Below, piece after piece: positions 24,843 through 34,105 of a stretch of 64,000 nt of DNA. Both the position numbers and the translations under genes were made by a program. Position 1 is the stretch's first letter. Each line of letters begins with the position of its first letter. The notes under the pieces were generated by a model, which worked only from the letters and a program-made list of their open reading frames with translations, had not been told where the DNA came from and made no database searches. Origin of the DNA: Methanocella_A sp049676595 (GTDB lineage: Archaea; Halobacteriota; Methanocellia; Methanocellales; Methanocellaceae); assembly GCF_049676595.1 (NCBI RefSeq), contig NZ_CP187259.1:3224001-3288000 (forward strand), read 5' to 3'.

Positions 24843-25607
24843 TCAGTGAAGACCTATCTTTAACATGATAAAGGCTGCCAAAAAACCGATTGCAGTAATC
24901 AGCCCTATGAAGGCGGAAGCCTGGTCAAATGCTTCGGGGATCATCGTCTCGGTCAGCATCGCCAGTAACCCTCCGGCGGCGAATGCGGACATGAAGGCGA
25001 TCGTGTTTGCAGGGAGTCCTCCTAAAACGCCGTATCCTAAAAGTGCCGCAATGCCAGAGGCAAGCGCCAGTCCCCCCCATGCGCCGAGAACATAACGGGC
25101 AGATCGTCCCGCATCTTTCATGCCCGAGGAGCTGGAAAGCCCCTGGGGAACGTTTGCCAGGAAAAATCCTGCCAGCGTTGTGAAGTGGATCACGCCACCT
25201 CCAACCAGGCTCAATCCGATGACCAGCGACTCCGGGATGCTATCTACCAGGGCGCCTATAAACAGCGATAGTCCGCTGCCTGGATGTTGTTCCTCACCTG
25301 GCTGCTGCACACATTCCCCACAGCGCTTGCGGTGTTGTGCCCCAATCTTTGCGAGCAGCCAGTTGGCCGTACTAAAAACAACGCCACCGGCTAAAAACCC
25401 GATAGCAGTCATTTCAAATCCCGTCTGCCCGTATGCCTTCTCCACAAGATCGAAAGACAGGATCGAGATCAGGACGCCGCCGCCAAAGCCCATAATAGTG
25501 GCAATCTCGCGGTGATGGAGCTTCACAAAATAGCCGATTATTGCACCCAGGAATAGACCAAGACCAGCGACAAGGCCCCAGAATCCTGCGTCTAAGATAT
25601 TTGCCAA
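24843..25607 (-). CDS. ZIP-family metal transporter
   Basis: The 254-residue protein has about eight transmembrane helices separated by a short Cys/His loop (RKRCGECVQQPGEEQHPG, about 94-111), the expected variable metal-binding loop of ZIP carriers. In the helix after the loop the usual HxxPE motif reads DSIPES, and the next helix has NVPQGLSSSSGM; both are altered from the consensus histidines, so metal specificity may differ. It probably imports zinc, iron or another divalent ion. It has its own AT-rich promoter region (25620-25660) and no operon partners. Confidence 0.78.
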   Translation of the reverse strand: MANILDAGFWGLVAGLGLFLGAIIGYFVKLHHREIATIMGFGGGVLISILSFDLVEKAYGQTGFEMTAIGFLAGGVVFSTANWLLAKIGAQHRKRCGECVQQPGEEQHPGSGLSLFIGALVDSIPESLVIGLSLVGGGVIHFTTLAGFFLANVPQGLSSSSGMKDAGRSARYVLGAWGGLALASGIAALLGYGVLGGLPANTIAFMSAFAAGGLLAMLTETMIPEAFDQASAFIGLITAIGFLAAFIMLKIGLH

Positions 25608-25774
25608 GGTAGATCAATCATTCTATTAAAATACTGTTAATAAAAATATATATAGCCGCTTCAACCGGTTTTAACCAGAAAATCCTGCAGGTCCATACAC
25701 CCTACCCTGCTATCGTAGCCCTATCTGCCCGATCTTCAGCCAGATATCGGTCTTGTCCCTCGAGCCCATACTCT

Positions 25775-26263
25775 ATGGTGCGGGGCTGCCAGTACCAAAT
25801 AGTAATTTTATCGTTCTTGCTGCTAGGTATAGCTACTCTGCCATATAGCGCAGTGGCGATTAATAATACCTTTTCAATCTATGGGACGGTCACAGAGCAA
25901 AATGGCACGCCCATCCCGGGAACGAGCATCCGGCTAATCGAATCGAGCGGCGGCCCGATATCCTTTGACGGCCCGGGATTTCAATCAACTGTTACAGATG
26001 ACCAGGGCAGATTTACGTTTGTGAACGTCACGATAGAAGCAGACAGATGCTGGATTACCATCCATTATCCAGATCATAAGCAATATTTTCCGCCCGGGAA
26101 CTCTATGACATCGGTGCCGGCATCAGGGGTGCAATACGTAAACGTCACAAGAATACCGATTGAGAGCGATGCACCGCCAGGATATGATACCGCGCACGGA
26201 TTTGAGGCAATACTGGCAATGATATGCATAATACTTATTTGTATAGTTAGGAATAAAAAGTAA
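25775..26263 (+). CDS. Secreted protein with carboxypeptidase-regulatory-like domain and C-terminal membrane anchor
   Basis: The 162-residue product starts with a signal peptide (about 1-30). Residues 33-125 fit the carboxypeptidase-D regulatory-like fold (SIYGTVTEQNGTPIPGTSIR, TVTDDQGRFTFVNV), a beta-sandwich common in surface proteins. The end is a hydrophobic helix and a short basic tail (FEAILAMICIILICIVRNKK), which resembles archaeal C-terminal sorting or anchoring signals. Several Asn-x-Ser/Thr sites suggest glycosylation. The role is unknown. It is transcribed alone and ends near two hairpin terminators. Confidence 0.65.
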   Translation: MVRGCQYQIVILSFLLLGIATLPYSAVAINNTFSIYGTVTEQNGTPIPGTSIRLIESSGGPISFDGPGFQSTVTDDQGRFTFVNVTIEADRCWITIHYPDHKQYFPPGNSMTSVPASGVQYVNVTRIPIESDAPPGYDTAHGFEAILAMICIILICIVRNKK

Positions 26264-26281
26264 TTTTTAATAACGGGTGTT

Positions 26282-26309
26282 AGGGGGACTTTTTGTAAAA
26301 AGTCCCCCT
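26282..26309. terminator. Perfect 13-pair bidirectional terminator hairpin
   Basis: AGGGGGACTTTTT (26282-26294) and AAAAAGTCCCCCT (26297-26309) pair perfectly with a two-base turn. The T-run in one direction and A-run in the other suit termination of both convergent genes. Confidence 0.8.
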
Positions 26310-26372
26310 CGTCACCCCTCAAAAACATCGCTTTTAATGTGCCCTTCGGGCTTACTTCGGTGTCGAGACCCA

Positions 26373-26396
26373 GGGGGCCTTTTGAAAAAGTCCCCC
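26373..26396. terminator. Second, related hairpin before nifB end
   Basis: GGGGGCCTTTT, GA, AAAAGTCCCCC is a near copy of the hairpin 90 bp to the left, with one mismatch in the stem. Another small stem, GCCC-TTC-GGGC, lies at 26341-26351. The pair probably insulates the convergent gene ends. Confidence 0.55.
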
Positions 26397-26415
26397 GGGA
26401 GCCCCTTCAAAACTT

Positions 26416-27309
26416 TTAGGCGTGATAATGCTCTCCGCCCATCCGTCTCTGCGCAGGCGAGACGGACTTCTCCTGCCCGGGGACACCACACGCGTCGGCA
26501 CGGCACTGTTTACAGAGACGGAACTGCGGCAGGTACTTCTCCGCGACAGCCCTGGCCTGTTCCAGGTCCGAGCACTCCGGCGCTCTCAGGTTCGCGAACT
26601 TGTAGAGCGGGATCATCGGGATGATGTTCATGAGGATGGCGCCCTTCTCGGCGGCCATCTTCGCGATAGGCTCGATCTGGTCCGCGTTGATTTCCGGCAC
26701 CAGGACGGTGTTGACCTTGACGATGAGGCCGGCCTTGGCCGCCATCTCTACGCCCTTGAACTGGTTCTCGACCAGGAGCTTTGCGCCTTCCTCGCCCCGG
26801 TAGGTAGTGTTGTGGTAGCGGACCCAGGAGTAGATCTGGGCTCCGACCTTGGGGTCGAAGGCGTTGATGGTGACGGTGACGCTGTGCACGCCCGCCTCGA
26901 GGATCTCGGGGATCTTCTCCGGCAGCATTAAGCCGTTAGTGGCGATGCACTTGATGAGCTCGGGGTGCTTCTGGTGGACGAGCTTGAGCGCCTTTAAAGT
27001 TTCATCGTTGGCCAGCGCCTCTCCCGGGCCTGCCACGCCGACGACCTTGAGGTTGTCGATCTCGGTTAAGACTTTGTCGACTTTGGCGGCGGCCTCCTCG
27101 GCAGTCATGACGCCGGAAGAGACGCCTGGGCGGTGCTCACACTTGTCGATCTTGCGGTTGCAAAAGTTACACTGGATGTTACACTTGGGCGCTACCGGCA
27201 GGTGAATCCTCGCGGTGGAGAAATGCGCCTTCTCATTGAAGCACGGGTGGGCCGAGGTCATATGAGAGAACTTTGACTTGGTGCCTTCGTACATTTTAAG
27301 CTGATCCAT
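26416..27309 (-). CDS. nifB: NifB, nitrogenase cofactor radical SAM enzyme
   Basis: This 297-residue radical SAM enzyme builds NifB-co, the 8Fe-9S-C precursor of the nitrogenase cofactor. The start of the core (HPCFNEKAHFSTARIHLPVA) and the SAM-cluster cysteines CNIQCNFC, followed by NRKIDKCEHRPGV, match NifB closely; further landmarks are GVAGPGEALAN, CIATNGLMLP and a C-terminal CKQCRADACGVPG that supplies cluster ligands. There is no fused NifX-like domain, which is usual for methanogens. The ATG at 27309 is chosen because the core starts 15 residues later and GGAG precedes it; ATG-type starts further up add a non-conserved stretch. No other nif genes are nearby. Confidence 0.93.
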   Translation of the reverse strand: MDQLKMYEGTKSKFSHMTSAHPCFNEKAHFSTARIHLPVAPKCNIQCNFCNRKIDKCEHRPGVSSGVMTAEEAAAKVDKVLTEIDNLKVVGVAGPGEALANDETLKALKLVHQKHPELIKCIATNGLMLPEKIPEILEAGVHSVTVTINAFDPKVGAQIYSWVRYHNTTYRGEEGAKLLVENQFKGVEMAAKAGLIVKVNTVLVPEINADQIEPIAKMAAEKGAILMNIIPMIPLYKFANLRAPECSDLEQARAVAEKYLPQFRLCKQCRADACGVPGQEKSVSPAQRRMGGEHYHA

Positions 27310-27462
27310 AAAGAATAACTCCGCTCCGGAACTTGTCCGCGATATACTGCAATAACCGCACGCGAACAATAATATTAAATTGACAGTTCCCGTGCTCAGT
27401 TATATACTTTTTGAGAGGGATTGTCGGGCTTACAATATCACTTACGCCGCTTGCTGATATCT

Positions 27463-27785
27463 GATTGTTCATGTGGCGTGAGACATCAATACGAACGCTG
27501 CGCTGTGCCTGTCCTGATTGCTCTGATTCAGTGAGACAGCAAGACGAACGCTGCGCTGTGCCAGATCACAGATTACGACAGATAGTACAGATTGCACAGA
27601 TGACTATACGAGATAAGATGAATGCTGCGAACCATTCAATTATTATCGATTAGCATCTGTGCAATCTGCGTAATCTGTAACAATCTGTGATCCTGGCACA
27701 GCGCAGCGTTCGTCCACGTTCACGAGCACAGAGACAACACTTTTAGGGCTATCAGAGAAATCAGTATCAAGCACAGCGCAGCATA
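27463..27785. repeat. R1 palindromic dispersed repeat, second composite copy
   Basis: The core AACGCTGCGCTGTG occurs at 27494-27507 and 27547-27560, its inverse at 27697-27710, and a degenerate inverse at 27772-27785. GATCACAGATTACGACAGAT at about 27564 mirrors ATCTGTAACAATCTGTGATC at about 27673, so about 160 bp can fold into one hairpin. Most of the locus is the reverse complement of 15699-16016. No gene is evident from 27310 to 27915. Confidence 0.85.
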
Positions 27786-27915
27786 CAAAGTGTAAATCCA
27801 CATGTTCGCAGGGCATGTATACTGGAGGTACTTGTGCAATCGATTGCAGCGTTAAAGAAACCTATATCAAGTCGAGCCATTAAATAGAGTAGAAAATGTG
27901 ATGGTGGTTTGGGGT

Positions 27916-29286
27916 ATGAAACACCTATCTACGCTTATCATAACACTTATTGTATTGTTTATGTCCCTGGCGCCAGCTACGGTGTGCGCCCAGGAAATCC
28001 CGGCAGTTACCTACCAGGTCGATGTCCAGCAGGTTCTGGTAAATTACGGCCTGACGGAGAACGATAAGATTATCGACGTCAACTGTCCGCCGACTGTGAC
28101 GTTGTATAACCCGCTGGTCATCATGGGTTCGGGGGCAGATGTGCTCGAGAAGCAGGGTTTCGCCCTGTACACGAGCAACAACCCGTTCGATCAGCGCACG
28201 ATGCTGACCGACGACGCCAGGTCGTTCGCCGGGCAGAGCCTGGACAACTACGACTTGATCGTCGTAGGAGGCCCGGATCATAACAAGTACACGAAGGAGC
28301 TGATCGACCGTGGCATTGTCACCTACAAGCAGACCGATGAGAAATCGGGCCTTGTACTGGAAGTAGCGCAGAGCCCGGCTGGCCACACGATCTTCGTGGT
28401 CGGTGACACCGCTGGTTACCCGTACCATAAGAAAGACCTACCGTTAAACGGAATTATCCCCGAGAAGTACGCTCCGGCAGCAGCAGTCGCTACGGGTACG
28501 ATCTTCGGCCTGCTCGGTATCATCCTTGGCAAGCTCTTCACCGGGTTCGGTTCGATCTGGGACAAGATCCTGAACTTTGTCATGGGCTATTTCACCACCC
28601 ACGCGGGCGAGGTTGCGGCCGACAAGGAGGCCAGGGCGAGGGAGATCAAGGTGAAAAAGGGCATCATCCTGGGCATTACCGGCAAAGAGATGCTCATCGG
28701 CCTGTTCTGCGCAATGCTGTTCGCCATCGCGTTCCTGATCGCCGACCGCCTCGAGCTGCTCCCGAGCAATATACTGATCTACCTGCTGGTGGGCGGAGTA
28801 GTCTCGGTCCTCCACGACTTCGGCCACAGGCTGGTCGCCTTCATCTTCAAGGTGCCCTCGGAGTTCAAGTTCTGGGGCATAGGTACCCTGATCATGCTCG
28901 TGACCTCATGGCTGTTCGGCACGGTATTTGCGCAGCCGGGCAGGTTCCTGATCGACACGGACGAGGCAGAGGAAATTGTGGAGAAGGACACGGACGTCAA
29001 GAAGAGGCAGTCCACTGCCCGCAACCTGGCGCTGATCACGCTGGCCGGGCCAGTTATCAGCTTCGTGCTGTGCATCGCGTTCCTGCCGCTCCTGTTCTTC
29101 GGCGGCATAGCCGCAGAGATCGGCCTGCTCGGGTTCTCGATGAACTTAGTGACAGTGGTGTATAACCTGATGCCTTTCAAGCCGATGGACGGCAATACGA
29201 TCTGGCACTGGAGTAAATTGCTGTGGGCTCTGCTGTTCGTGCCCGTGTTCCTGTTCTTCGTAGTGATGACTGTGTTCGTCTTCTAA
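27916..29286 (+). CDS. Membrane protein with site-2-protease-like (M50) motifs and extracytoplasmic N-terminal domain
   Basis: The protein has a signal peptide (MKHLSTLIITLIVLFMSLAP), an external domain (about 25-165, with LDNYDLIVVGGPDHNKYTK) resembling the nucleotide-like 'VVGGP' module found in archaeal envelope proteins, and a polytopic C-terminal half. There the metal motif of M50 proteases appears as HDFGH (residues 300-304), with aspartate in place of the usual glutamate, and the second motif NLMPFKPMDG (417-426) is intact. If active it would cut substrates within the membrane; the substitution makes activity uncertain. A TATA box near 27881 predicts initiation close to 27907, favouring ATG 27916 over 27901. 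It converges on the cassette D operon, with six bases between stop codons. Confidence 0.65.
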   Translation: MKHLSTLIITLIVLFMSLAPATVCAQEIPAVTYQVDVQQVLVNYGLTENDKIIDVNCPPTVTLYNPLVIMGSGADVLEKQGFALYTSNNPFDQRTMLTDDARSFAGQSLDNYDLIVVGGPDHNKYTKELIDRGIVTYKQTDEKSGLVLEVAQSPAGHTIFVVGDTAGYPYHKKDLPLNGIIPEKYAPAAAVATGTIFGLLGIILGKLFTGFGSIWDKILNFVMGYFTTHAGEVAADKEARAREIKVKKGIILGITGKEMLIGLFCAMLFAIAFLIADRLELLPSNILIYLLVGGVVSVLHDFGHRLVAFIFKVPSEFKFWGIGTLIMLVTSWLFGTVFAQPGRFLIDTDEAEEIVEKDTDVKKRQSTARNLALITLAGPVISFVLCIAFLPLLFFGGIAAEIGLLGFSMNLVTVVYNLMPFKPMDGNTIWHWSKLLWALLFVPVFLFFVVMTVFVF

Positions 29287-29292
29287 GTACAG

Positions 29293-29853
29293 TCATCCCT
29301 TTTTTCTTTTTAGCAAAGTTATCGAAGCCAGAGTTACAAGAACGATCCATGCCGGAAGGCCTTCGGCCGACGCAGGGGCGTGCGACTTTTCAATGGTTCT
29401 GTCGGCAGGCAGTATCCGGGCATCTACAACAGTAAAATATGCCCTCGCGTACGGGCTCGTATCACCCTTGCGGTTCAACTGGCAATAAACGTTGACAGGT
29501 GCTGTGCCGTTCACCCACTGATCATTGGCGGCGAGCGTCCAGCTAAAGTGGGCAGGGCTTGACTCGTTGCACTTTTTCGTGACGGTGTCGCCGACAGCCT
29601 CGCCCGAGATGCGATCATACGCTCTCGTGTATCCTGGCTCGGTTAGGATGGCATAGGCGAAGGAGTCGCCGTCTGGAGTCATGTACAGGTCTACGGTGAA
29701 GGGCTCTCCGACGTGCAGCGAGACGTTTTCCACTGTGGCCTCCTGCCCGTTGAAGTATGCTTTGATGCTCCGGGCGTTGACCTCGTCGCAGGATACTGCG
29801 AGTATTGCGAGGAACAGCAGAAATCCGCATACTAAGCTTTTAGCTACGGCCAT
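29293..29853 (-). CDS. Secreted, C-terminally anchored protein resembling the sarcinarray family (cassette D)
   Basis: The 186-residue product has a signal peptide (about 1-28), a single beta-rich domain with VGEPFTVDLYMTPDGDSFAY, LTEPGYTRAYDRISGEAVGD and DQWVNGTAPVNVYCQLNRKG, and a C-terminal hydrophobic helix ended by KRKKG (PAWIVLVTLASITLLKRKKG). This pattern recalls the 'sarcinarray' proteins of Methanosarcina (from memory, not checked). It overlaps the end of the preceding pilin-like gene by ten bases and is the last gene of the minus-strand operon, so it is probably exported to act with the filament proteins. The ATG at 29853 is chosen because it begins the signal peptide. Confidence 0.6.
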   Translation of the reverse strand: MAVAKSLVCGFLLFLAILAVSCDEVNARSIKAYFNGQEATVENVSLHVGEPFTVDLYMTPDGDSFAYAILTEPGYTRAYDRISGEAVGDTVTKKCNESSPAHFSWTLAANDQWVNGTAPVNVYCQLNRKGDTSPYARAYFTVVDARILPADRTIEKSHAPASAEGLPAWIVLVTLASITLLKRKKG

Positions 29854-32800
29854 GTCGGAGCCTCCTCGAAGCCTTCGCTCTTCTCGTCCCACTCCCCGGC
29901 CTTGTCTCCCACGCCCTGGGGGCCGGGCGGAACGAGGATGAAGGTGCAGGTCTTGACACAGAACCGGATAGGCTCGTTTCGGCCGAGCACCGTTCCATCG
30001 GGGTCAGTCACCATCTGCCACCGCCGGGTATAGCATGGTGCCTCGTGCCCGAATACGGGGTTGGGAACCGCCTCGTTGTCCGCATCGTATACGGTGAGGT
30101 AAGGGATATCGCCCTGGACTTCGATGTACCAGACGTTCATCGTAGCCCACCAGCCATAAGGTGGCAGCAAAGGTACGCCGGAGGGTACTTTGGACATGGC
30201 CTGCCCGAGCGCTGCTTCAGTGCCTGCCTGTACTACTTTTTCCGCGGCCGCCTGGCTGAAGTCGTTGATCACGCCCTTGACCTGGCCCTTTACGCTGTCG
30301 ATAACCGATCGGATAGCCTCCCGCTCTGCGTTCTGGACCTGATCTCGGACCCTCCGGGAAACATAGTCGGTATACTCGTCCACGTAGCCGTCTGCTTTCT
30401 CCTGCGCCTTCTGCCGGACGGCGTCGGCGCTATCACTGATCAGATCGTCAGCAATTTCCCGCCCCATCTCCCCGTTCTTCAGGTCTTCCACGATCAGCGT
30501 CGTATTGTTCCCCCGGCGAGCATAGGCATTATCTACCGCCCGGTCGATATCCGCCTTAGTGATGCTGTTCCCGGCCTCGGGGTCCGCATCGATCTTTTCG
30601 GCGATCTGCTCTTTCAGTTCGTCTCTGCTGCCGGCAGCGATCTGGTCAATGAGATCGCCGGTTTCTGCCACGATGGTTTCGTTGCCAGTCTCGATGGCCG
30701 AAGCTGCCATGGCGTCGACGCAGTCCAGCAGCGGGCCTGCCATCGCCTCGCTGAGCTCTTCAGTATCGAGAAAGCCTGCCGGCAGGGAAAAGAGGCAGAT
30801 GTTGCGCAGCTTCAACGGCCTTGTGGTATACCCCGTTTCCGGATCCGTATACCGATCGGTATACAGGTAGTCGGGCGACTGGTCGACGGCCAGCGTCACC
30901 GATTCCTTCCAGGGATAACCCGCGGCTGCTTCGGGGCTGCTGTTCAGGGCCATAGGCAGGCCGAACTGGATGTAGAAGTTGTTGTCGAGGTAGTTTCTGG
31001 ACTGCGCCGCCCCGGTCGTCAGGTTAGAGGAGTTAAGCCCGGTACCGCTCAGGCTGTTATCGATGGTACGGTTAATCTGATCCCCGGACAGGCCGGCGGC
31101 CTGGTTGAGTTGTGCCCGCACGTCTTCAAGCAGAGCCCTGCGCACGTAGAAGATGGCTTTGCTTCCGCAGGAACGGTATAGCAGCTGGTTACTCCCGTTC
31201 AGGCCGGCGATCTCGGTTGCATAGGAAGCCTGATCGAGGTAGTATGTATGCCGTTCTTCAAACTGCCTGCTCATCTCCCCGTATGCCGCAGAAGACATGG
31301 CTACCGGGGAACCGCCGTATTCCTCAGGGTCGAGGGATACGTGCACGTCTTTTCGGATATCCTGGCAAAGGTCCCTGAGCTCGTAGTCGGCCTCGATCTC
31401 CATCCAGACCGGCCTGGTATTTCCCGGCCCGCAGACTAATGAGTACCCGGGGTTGGTATATCCGACAGGCAACAGGGTATTGACATCACCCCTGCGCCTC
31501 ATAGCGGCATACAGGCGCTCGTCAAAGGTGCCCTCAGCGTCGTCGAAAGAGCCTTCGTATTGCCCGATAAAGTCTTTCAGGTTGGCGTCGGTAAACGCCT
31601 TGTGCCCGAAGCTGAGGTCTCTTTTGTACAGGACCGGTGAGCAAGGATCATGTATGTCGTTGAAGGCCGGCTGCAGCAGGGGATCATCGAGGCGCTGCGC
31701 GGATTGCATGTACCTGCCCACACCGTAGAATTCGAGCGAAGAGTACCGGCTGAGGACATAGTTTACCGTCACCCGATCTGCATACGGAATGCTATTCGCA
31801 TCGTGGCCATAGACCCTGAAGGTCCGGGTGAGCGGCACCTGGTGCCCTTTGCTGAACGGCTCTACCGCACGATAGACCGCAGGCTCTTCGACGATGCCGG
31901 TCCGGTTACCTTCCGTAGAATAAAAGTCTCTCTCCCGGGTCGCGTCGAGGAACATGTAGACCCGGTATGCGCCCGAGTAACACGACTCGGCATAACCGCC
32001 GAAGCTGACGTTATGGTAAGCGCGGTCGACGATTTCGTCGGAGGTGAAGTTATACCTGCGGGGAGGGGTGGATGTAGTATTGTCGGGCAGGCCCTTCTTA
32101 CTCGTATTTAGAACGCTGTAGTTAGTGACAGAGGAAGGGTGAGCCTCCGCGCCCGAGCAGTGGTAGACGAGACTCGCGAGGCTGATTGGATCTACCGAGT
32201 TGAACACGTAGCCCTGCTCCATCAGGTTGGCGCCGTTGGCCATCAACGCCATGTCGCCGTTGTCCACGATGTTCAAAGGCATGCCGAACAGGTACTGGGC
32301 ATAGCCCCGGGTCCAGGTGTAAGCATAGGATGCAGCAGTGATGTCGGCAAACATGGCTGTACCGTTCAGGCGTTCCGCGTACTCCTCCGTCAGGCCTTGC
32401 AGGAGCGGGTACCGGGATGTGATCAGTGCCCTGACAGTCTTCGTCTCCGAGTATGCATAATCGCTGTCCTTCTTACATACAGTCAGGCGGACGGGCACCT
32501 CGAGGACATAGTATGCCGGATAATCCTCTTTGCAGGCGAGAACCGGGTGCTCGAGGTTCCTGGCCAGTGTCATGTTACAGGGGATGATCTGGATCGCGTT
32601 ATCATCGCCATCGATCCGGGCAGTAATAGTGTATTCCCCGTACTCGAAGTTGCCATCGTAATTAGACTCAAGGTATGCAGCGAGCCTGTGGTAGGTTATG
32701 CTGCGTATCCTGTCCTGGTTGATCTTATCGGGGCTGGCGCCGGGATGACCGCCGGGGCTGGCGTTGATCACAGGGGCCATGCCCACCTCTGATTCTGCGT

Positions 32801-33017
32801 ACATGCCGGCGTAGTTCAGGGCACTGCCGATGTCCGAGAGGGCAAGTGTTATAGCAGGGCTAATGTCCCGCTCTGCATCCTGGGACACTCCGGCTGAGGC
32901 AAGCCGGGCTTCGGTACTCAGCAGGAACACTGTCACAACCGAGGATATCAGCAGCAGGAGCACTCCGATGGCCACGAAAGGCACCCGGCCCCGGTCGTCG
33001 TCGAGCACTAAAATCAT
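29844..33017 (-). CDS. Very large pilin-like surface protein, cassette D
   Basis: The 1057-residue protein starts with MILVLDDDRGRVPFVAIGVL and one hydrophobic helix ending near residue 30, the same layout as its smaller neighbours, but continues with about 1000 external residues. The central and C-terminal parts are mixed alpha/beta, with long helical segments around 740-900 (many DRAVDNAYARR-, QKAQEKADGYVDEY-type heptads) suggesting coiled coil. From memory it matches a haloarchaeal family of giant proteins that begin 'DDRxRVPFxxxGVLLL'; no domain of known function was recognised. It may serve as the scaffold or tip of the complex. ATG 33017 overlaps the upstream stop codon as ATGA and is preceded by GGGTGGGTGG. 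Confidence 0.7.
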   Translation of the reverse strand: MILVLDDDRGRVPFVAIGVLLLLISSVVTVFLLSTEARLASAGVSQDAERDISPAITLALSDIGSALNYAGMYAESEVGMAPVINASPGGHPGASPDKINQDRIRSITYHRLAAYLESNYDGNFEYGEYTITARIDGDDNAIQIIPCNMTLARNLEHPVLACKEDYPAYYVLEVPVRLTVCKKDSDYAYSETKTVRALITSRYPLLQGLTEEYAERLNGTAMFADITAASYAYTWTRGYAQYLFGMPLNIVDNGDMALMANGANLMEQGYVFNSVDPISLASLVYHCSGAEAHPSSVTNYSVLNTSKKGLPDNTTSTPPRRYNFTSDEIVDRAYHNVSFGGYAESCYSGAYRVYMFLDATRERDFYSTEGNRTGIVEEPAVYRAVEPFSKGHQVPLTRTFRVYGHDANSIPYADRVTVNYVLSRYSSLEFYGVGRYMQSAQRLDDPLLQPAFNDIHDPCSPVLYKRDLSFGHKAFTDANLKDFIGQYEGSFDDAEGTFDERLYAAMRRRGDVNTLLPVGYTNPGYSLVCGPGNTRPVWMEIEADYELRDLCQDIRKDVHVSLDPEEYGGSPVAMSSAAYGEMSRQFEERHTYYLDQASYATEIAGLNGSNQLLYRSCGSKAIFYVRRALLEDVRAQLNQAAGLSGDQINRTIDNSLSGTGLNSSNLTTGAAQSRNYLDNNFYIQFGLPMALNSSPEAAAGYPWKESVTLAVDQSPDYLYTDRYTDPETGYTTRPLKLRNICLFSLPAGFLDTEELSEAMAGPLLDCVDAMAASAIETGNETIVAETGDLIDQIAAGSRDELKEQIAEKIDADPEAGNSITKADIDRAVDNAYARRGNNTTLIVEDLKNGEMGREIADDLISDSADAVRQKAQEKADGYVDEYTDYVSRRVRDQVQNAEREAIRSVIDSVKGQVKGVINDFSQAAAEKVVQAGTEAALGQAMSKVPSGVPLLPPYGWWATMNVWYIEVQGDIPYLTVYDADNEAVPNPVFGHEAPCYTRRWQMVTDPDGTVLGRNEPIRFCVKTCTFILVPPGPQGVGDKAGEWDEKSEGFEEAPTWP

Positions 33018-34105
33018 CCACCCACCCACATGGACATGGTTGCCCTGGCCCTCGAAGGCTCGTACCTGCTGCGCAGCCAGGAGAGAATGCTGTGCTCTAC
33101 TGCGGGGTAATCGTCCCCGTTGCGCTCGATTCGGTCGACATAGCTGGCCGCGAGAACATCCATAGATTCTCGGTTATGCATGACTACCGTCTGCAGGATG
33201 GCATCTTCCCCGAGGCCCGCCACATCGATGGTAGGTCCGCCTGCCGCCGATTCGTTTGTCGAGAAGACTTCGAGTGCAGCAGCCGGATCGATGCGTTCAT
33301 CTGTCGACCTCTGTGAGCCGAGGGTGTTAGCCCAGATCTCCTGTATCTCGGCCCGGGTGGTATTAGTGAGGCAGCGCTGCAGCGACTGTCTAATATCCCC
33401 CTGTAACTTCGCTGAATCGTTATTTGACCGATATTCGGCGATGCTGCGATCGATAGCGGCGAGGTCATGCCTGTTCAGCTCCCGCAGGCTCGAGATAGTG
33501 ATATCTGTGGTATAGGGCATGGTGATAAAAGTCTGCACTGACATGGCACCAGGCGGATGCGGCCTCCCTGCGGTGACGCTGCCTTCGAGAGGCACCCCGG
33601 TAAAGGGCATCCATCGTAGCGTGAACTCGTAGCCGTATCGCTCATCTACTCTGGATCTGACTATTCTGTCAACCAGCAGCTTTGTCTGATGATCGTACCC
33701 GGCGGTCAGCGGGTTCAGCCGGAGAGTATCATTGCCGTTGCGCAGCACGAACTGGCAGGCAGCGTCGTCGGCAGCCAGGTCCATGGCTGTCCGGTGTCTG
33801 CTGCCCCTCCCGAGGACAGCTCTGGTCACTTCCTGGTACAGGAAGTCGCTCGTGGAGTTGATGCCGCCGAAAGCAGCTATATCATCCGCCACATCGCCCA
33901 GGATGCGGTACTCGAAGTAGTCGACCTTTTCGGTTTCCATGGTGACGAGAGCCGCAGTTGCCAGCTCCCGCATGTTGCGGTCGGTCGAGGTGCGCTCCAT
34001 GCCGTGGCCCATGATGACCGGGCTCAGGATCACGGCACAGGCTGACACCATGATCAAAAACAGCAACGCGTCCATGGCAGTAGAGTAACCACGATCGCTT
34101 CTCAT
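33014..34105 (-). CDS. Pilin-like protein, cassette D
   Basis: The 363-residue product begins MRSDRGYSTAMDALLFLIMV, a short acidic/basic leader followed by a hydrophobic helix (about 12-33), then a large external domain with no recognised family. The -SDRG- before the helix is the shared feature of the cassette and the presumed prepilin peptidase region. ATG 34105 overlaps the stop of the preceding gene (ATGA) and has GGGAG five bases upstream. Its stop codon overlaps the start of the giant pilin-like gene, so translation is coupled. Confidence 0.7.
   Translation of the reverse strand: MRSDRGYSTAMDALLFLIMVSACAVILSPVIMGHGMERTSTDRNMRELATAALVTMETEKVDYFEYRILGDVADDIAAFGGINSTSDFLYQEVTRAVLGRGSRHRTAMDLAADDAACQFVLRNGNDTLRLNPLTAGYDHQTKLLVDRIVRSRVDERYGYEFTLRWMPFTGVPLEGSVTAGRPHPPGAMSVQTFITMPYTTDITISSLRELNRHDLAAIDRSIAEYRSNNDSAKLQGDIRQSLQRCLTNTTRAEIQEIWANTLGSQRSTDERIDPAAALEVFSTNESAAGGPTIDVAGLGEDAILQTVVMHNRESMDVLAASYVDRIERNGDDYPAVEHSILSWLRSRYEPSRARATMSMWVGG

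Noticed and set aside
30045..31181. 378-codon plus-strand frame
   Set aside because: It lies opposite the giant pilin-like gene, which fits the cassette order and has overlapping starts; this frame has no ribosome-binding site or domain.
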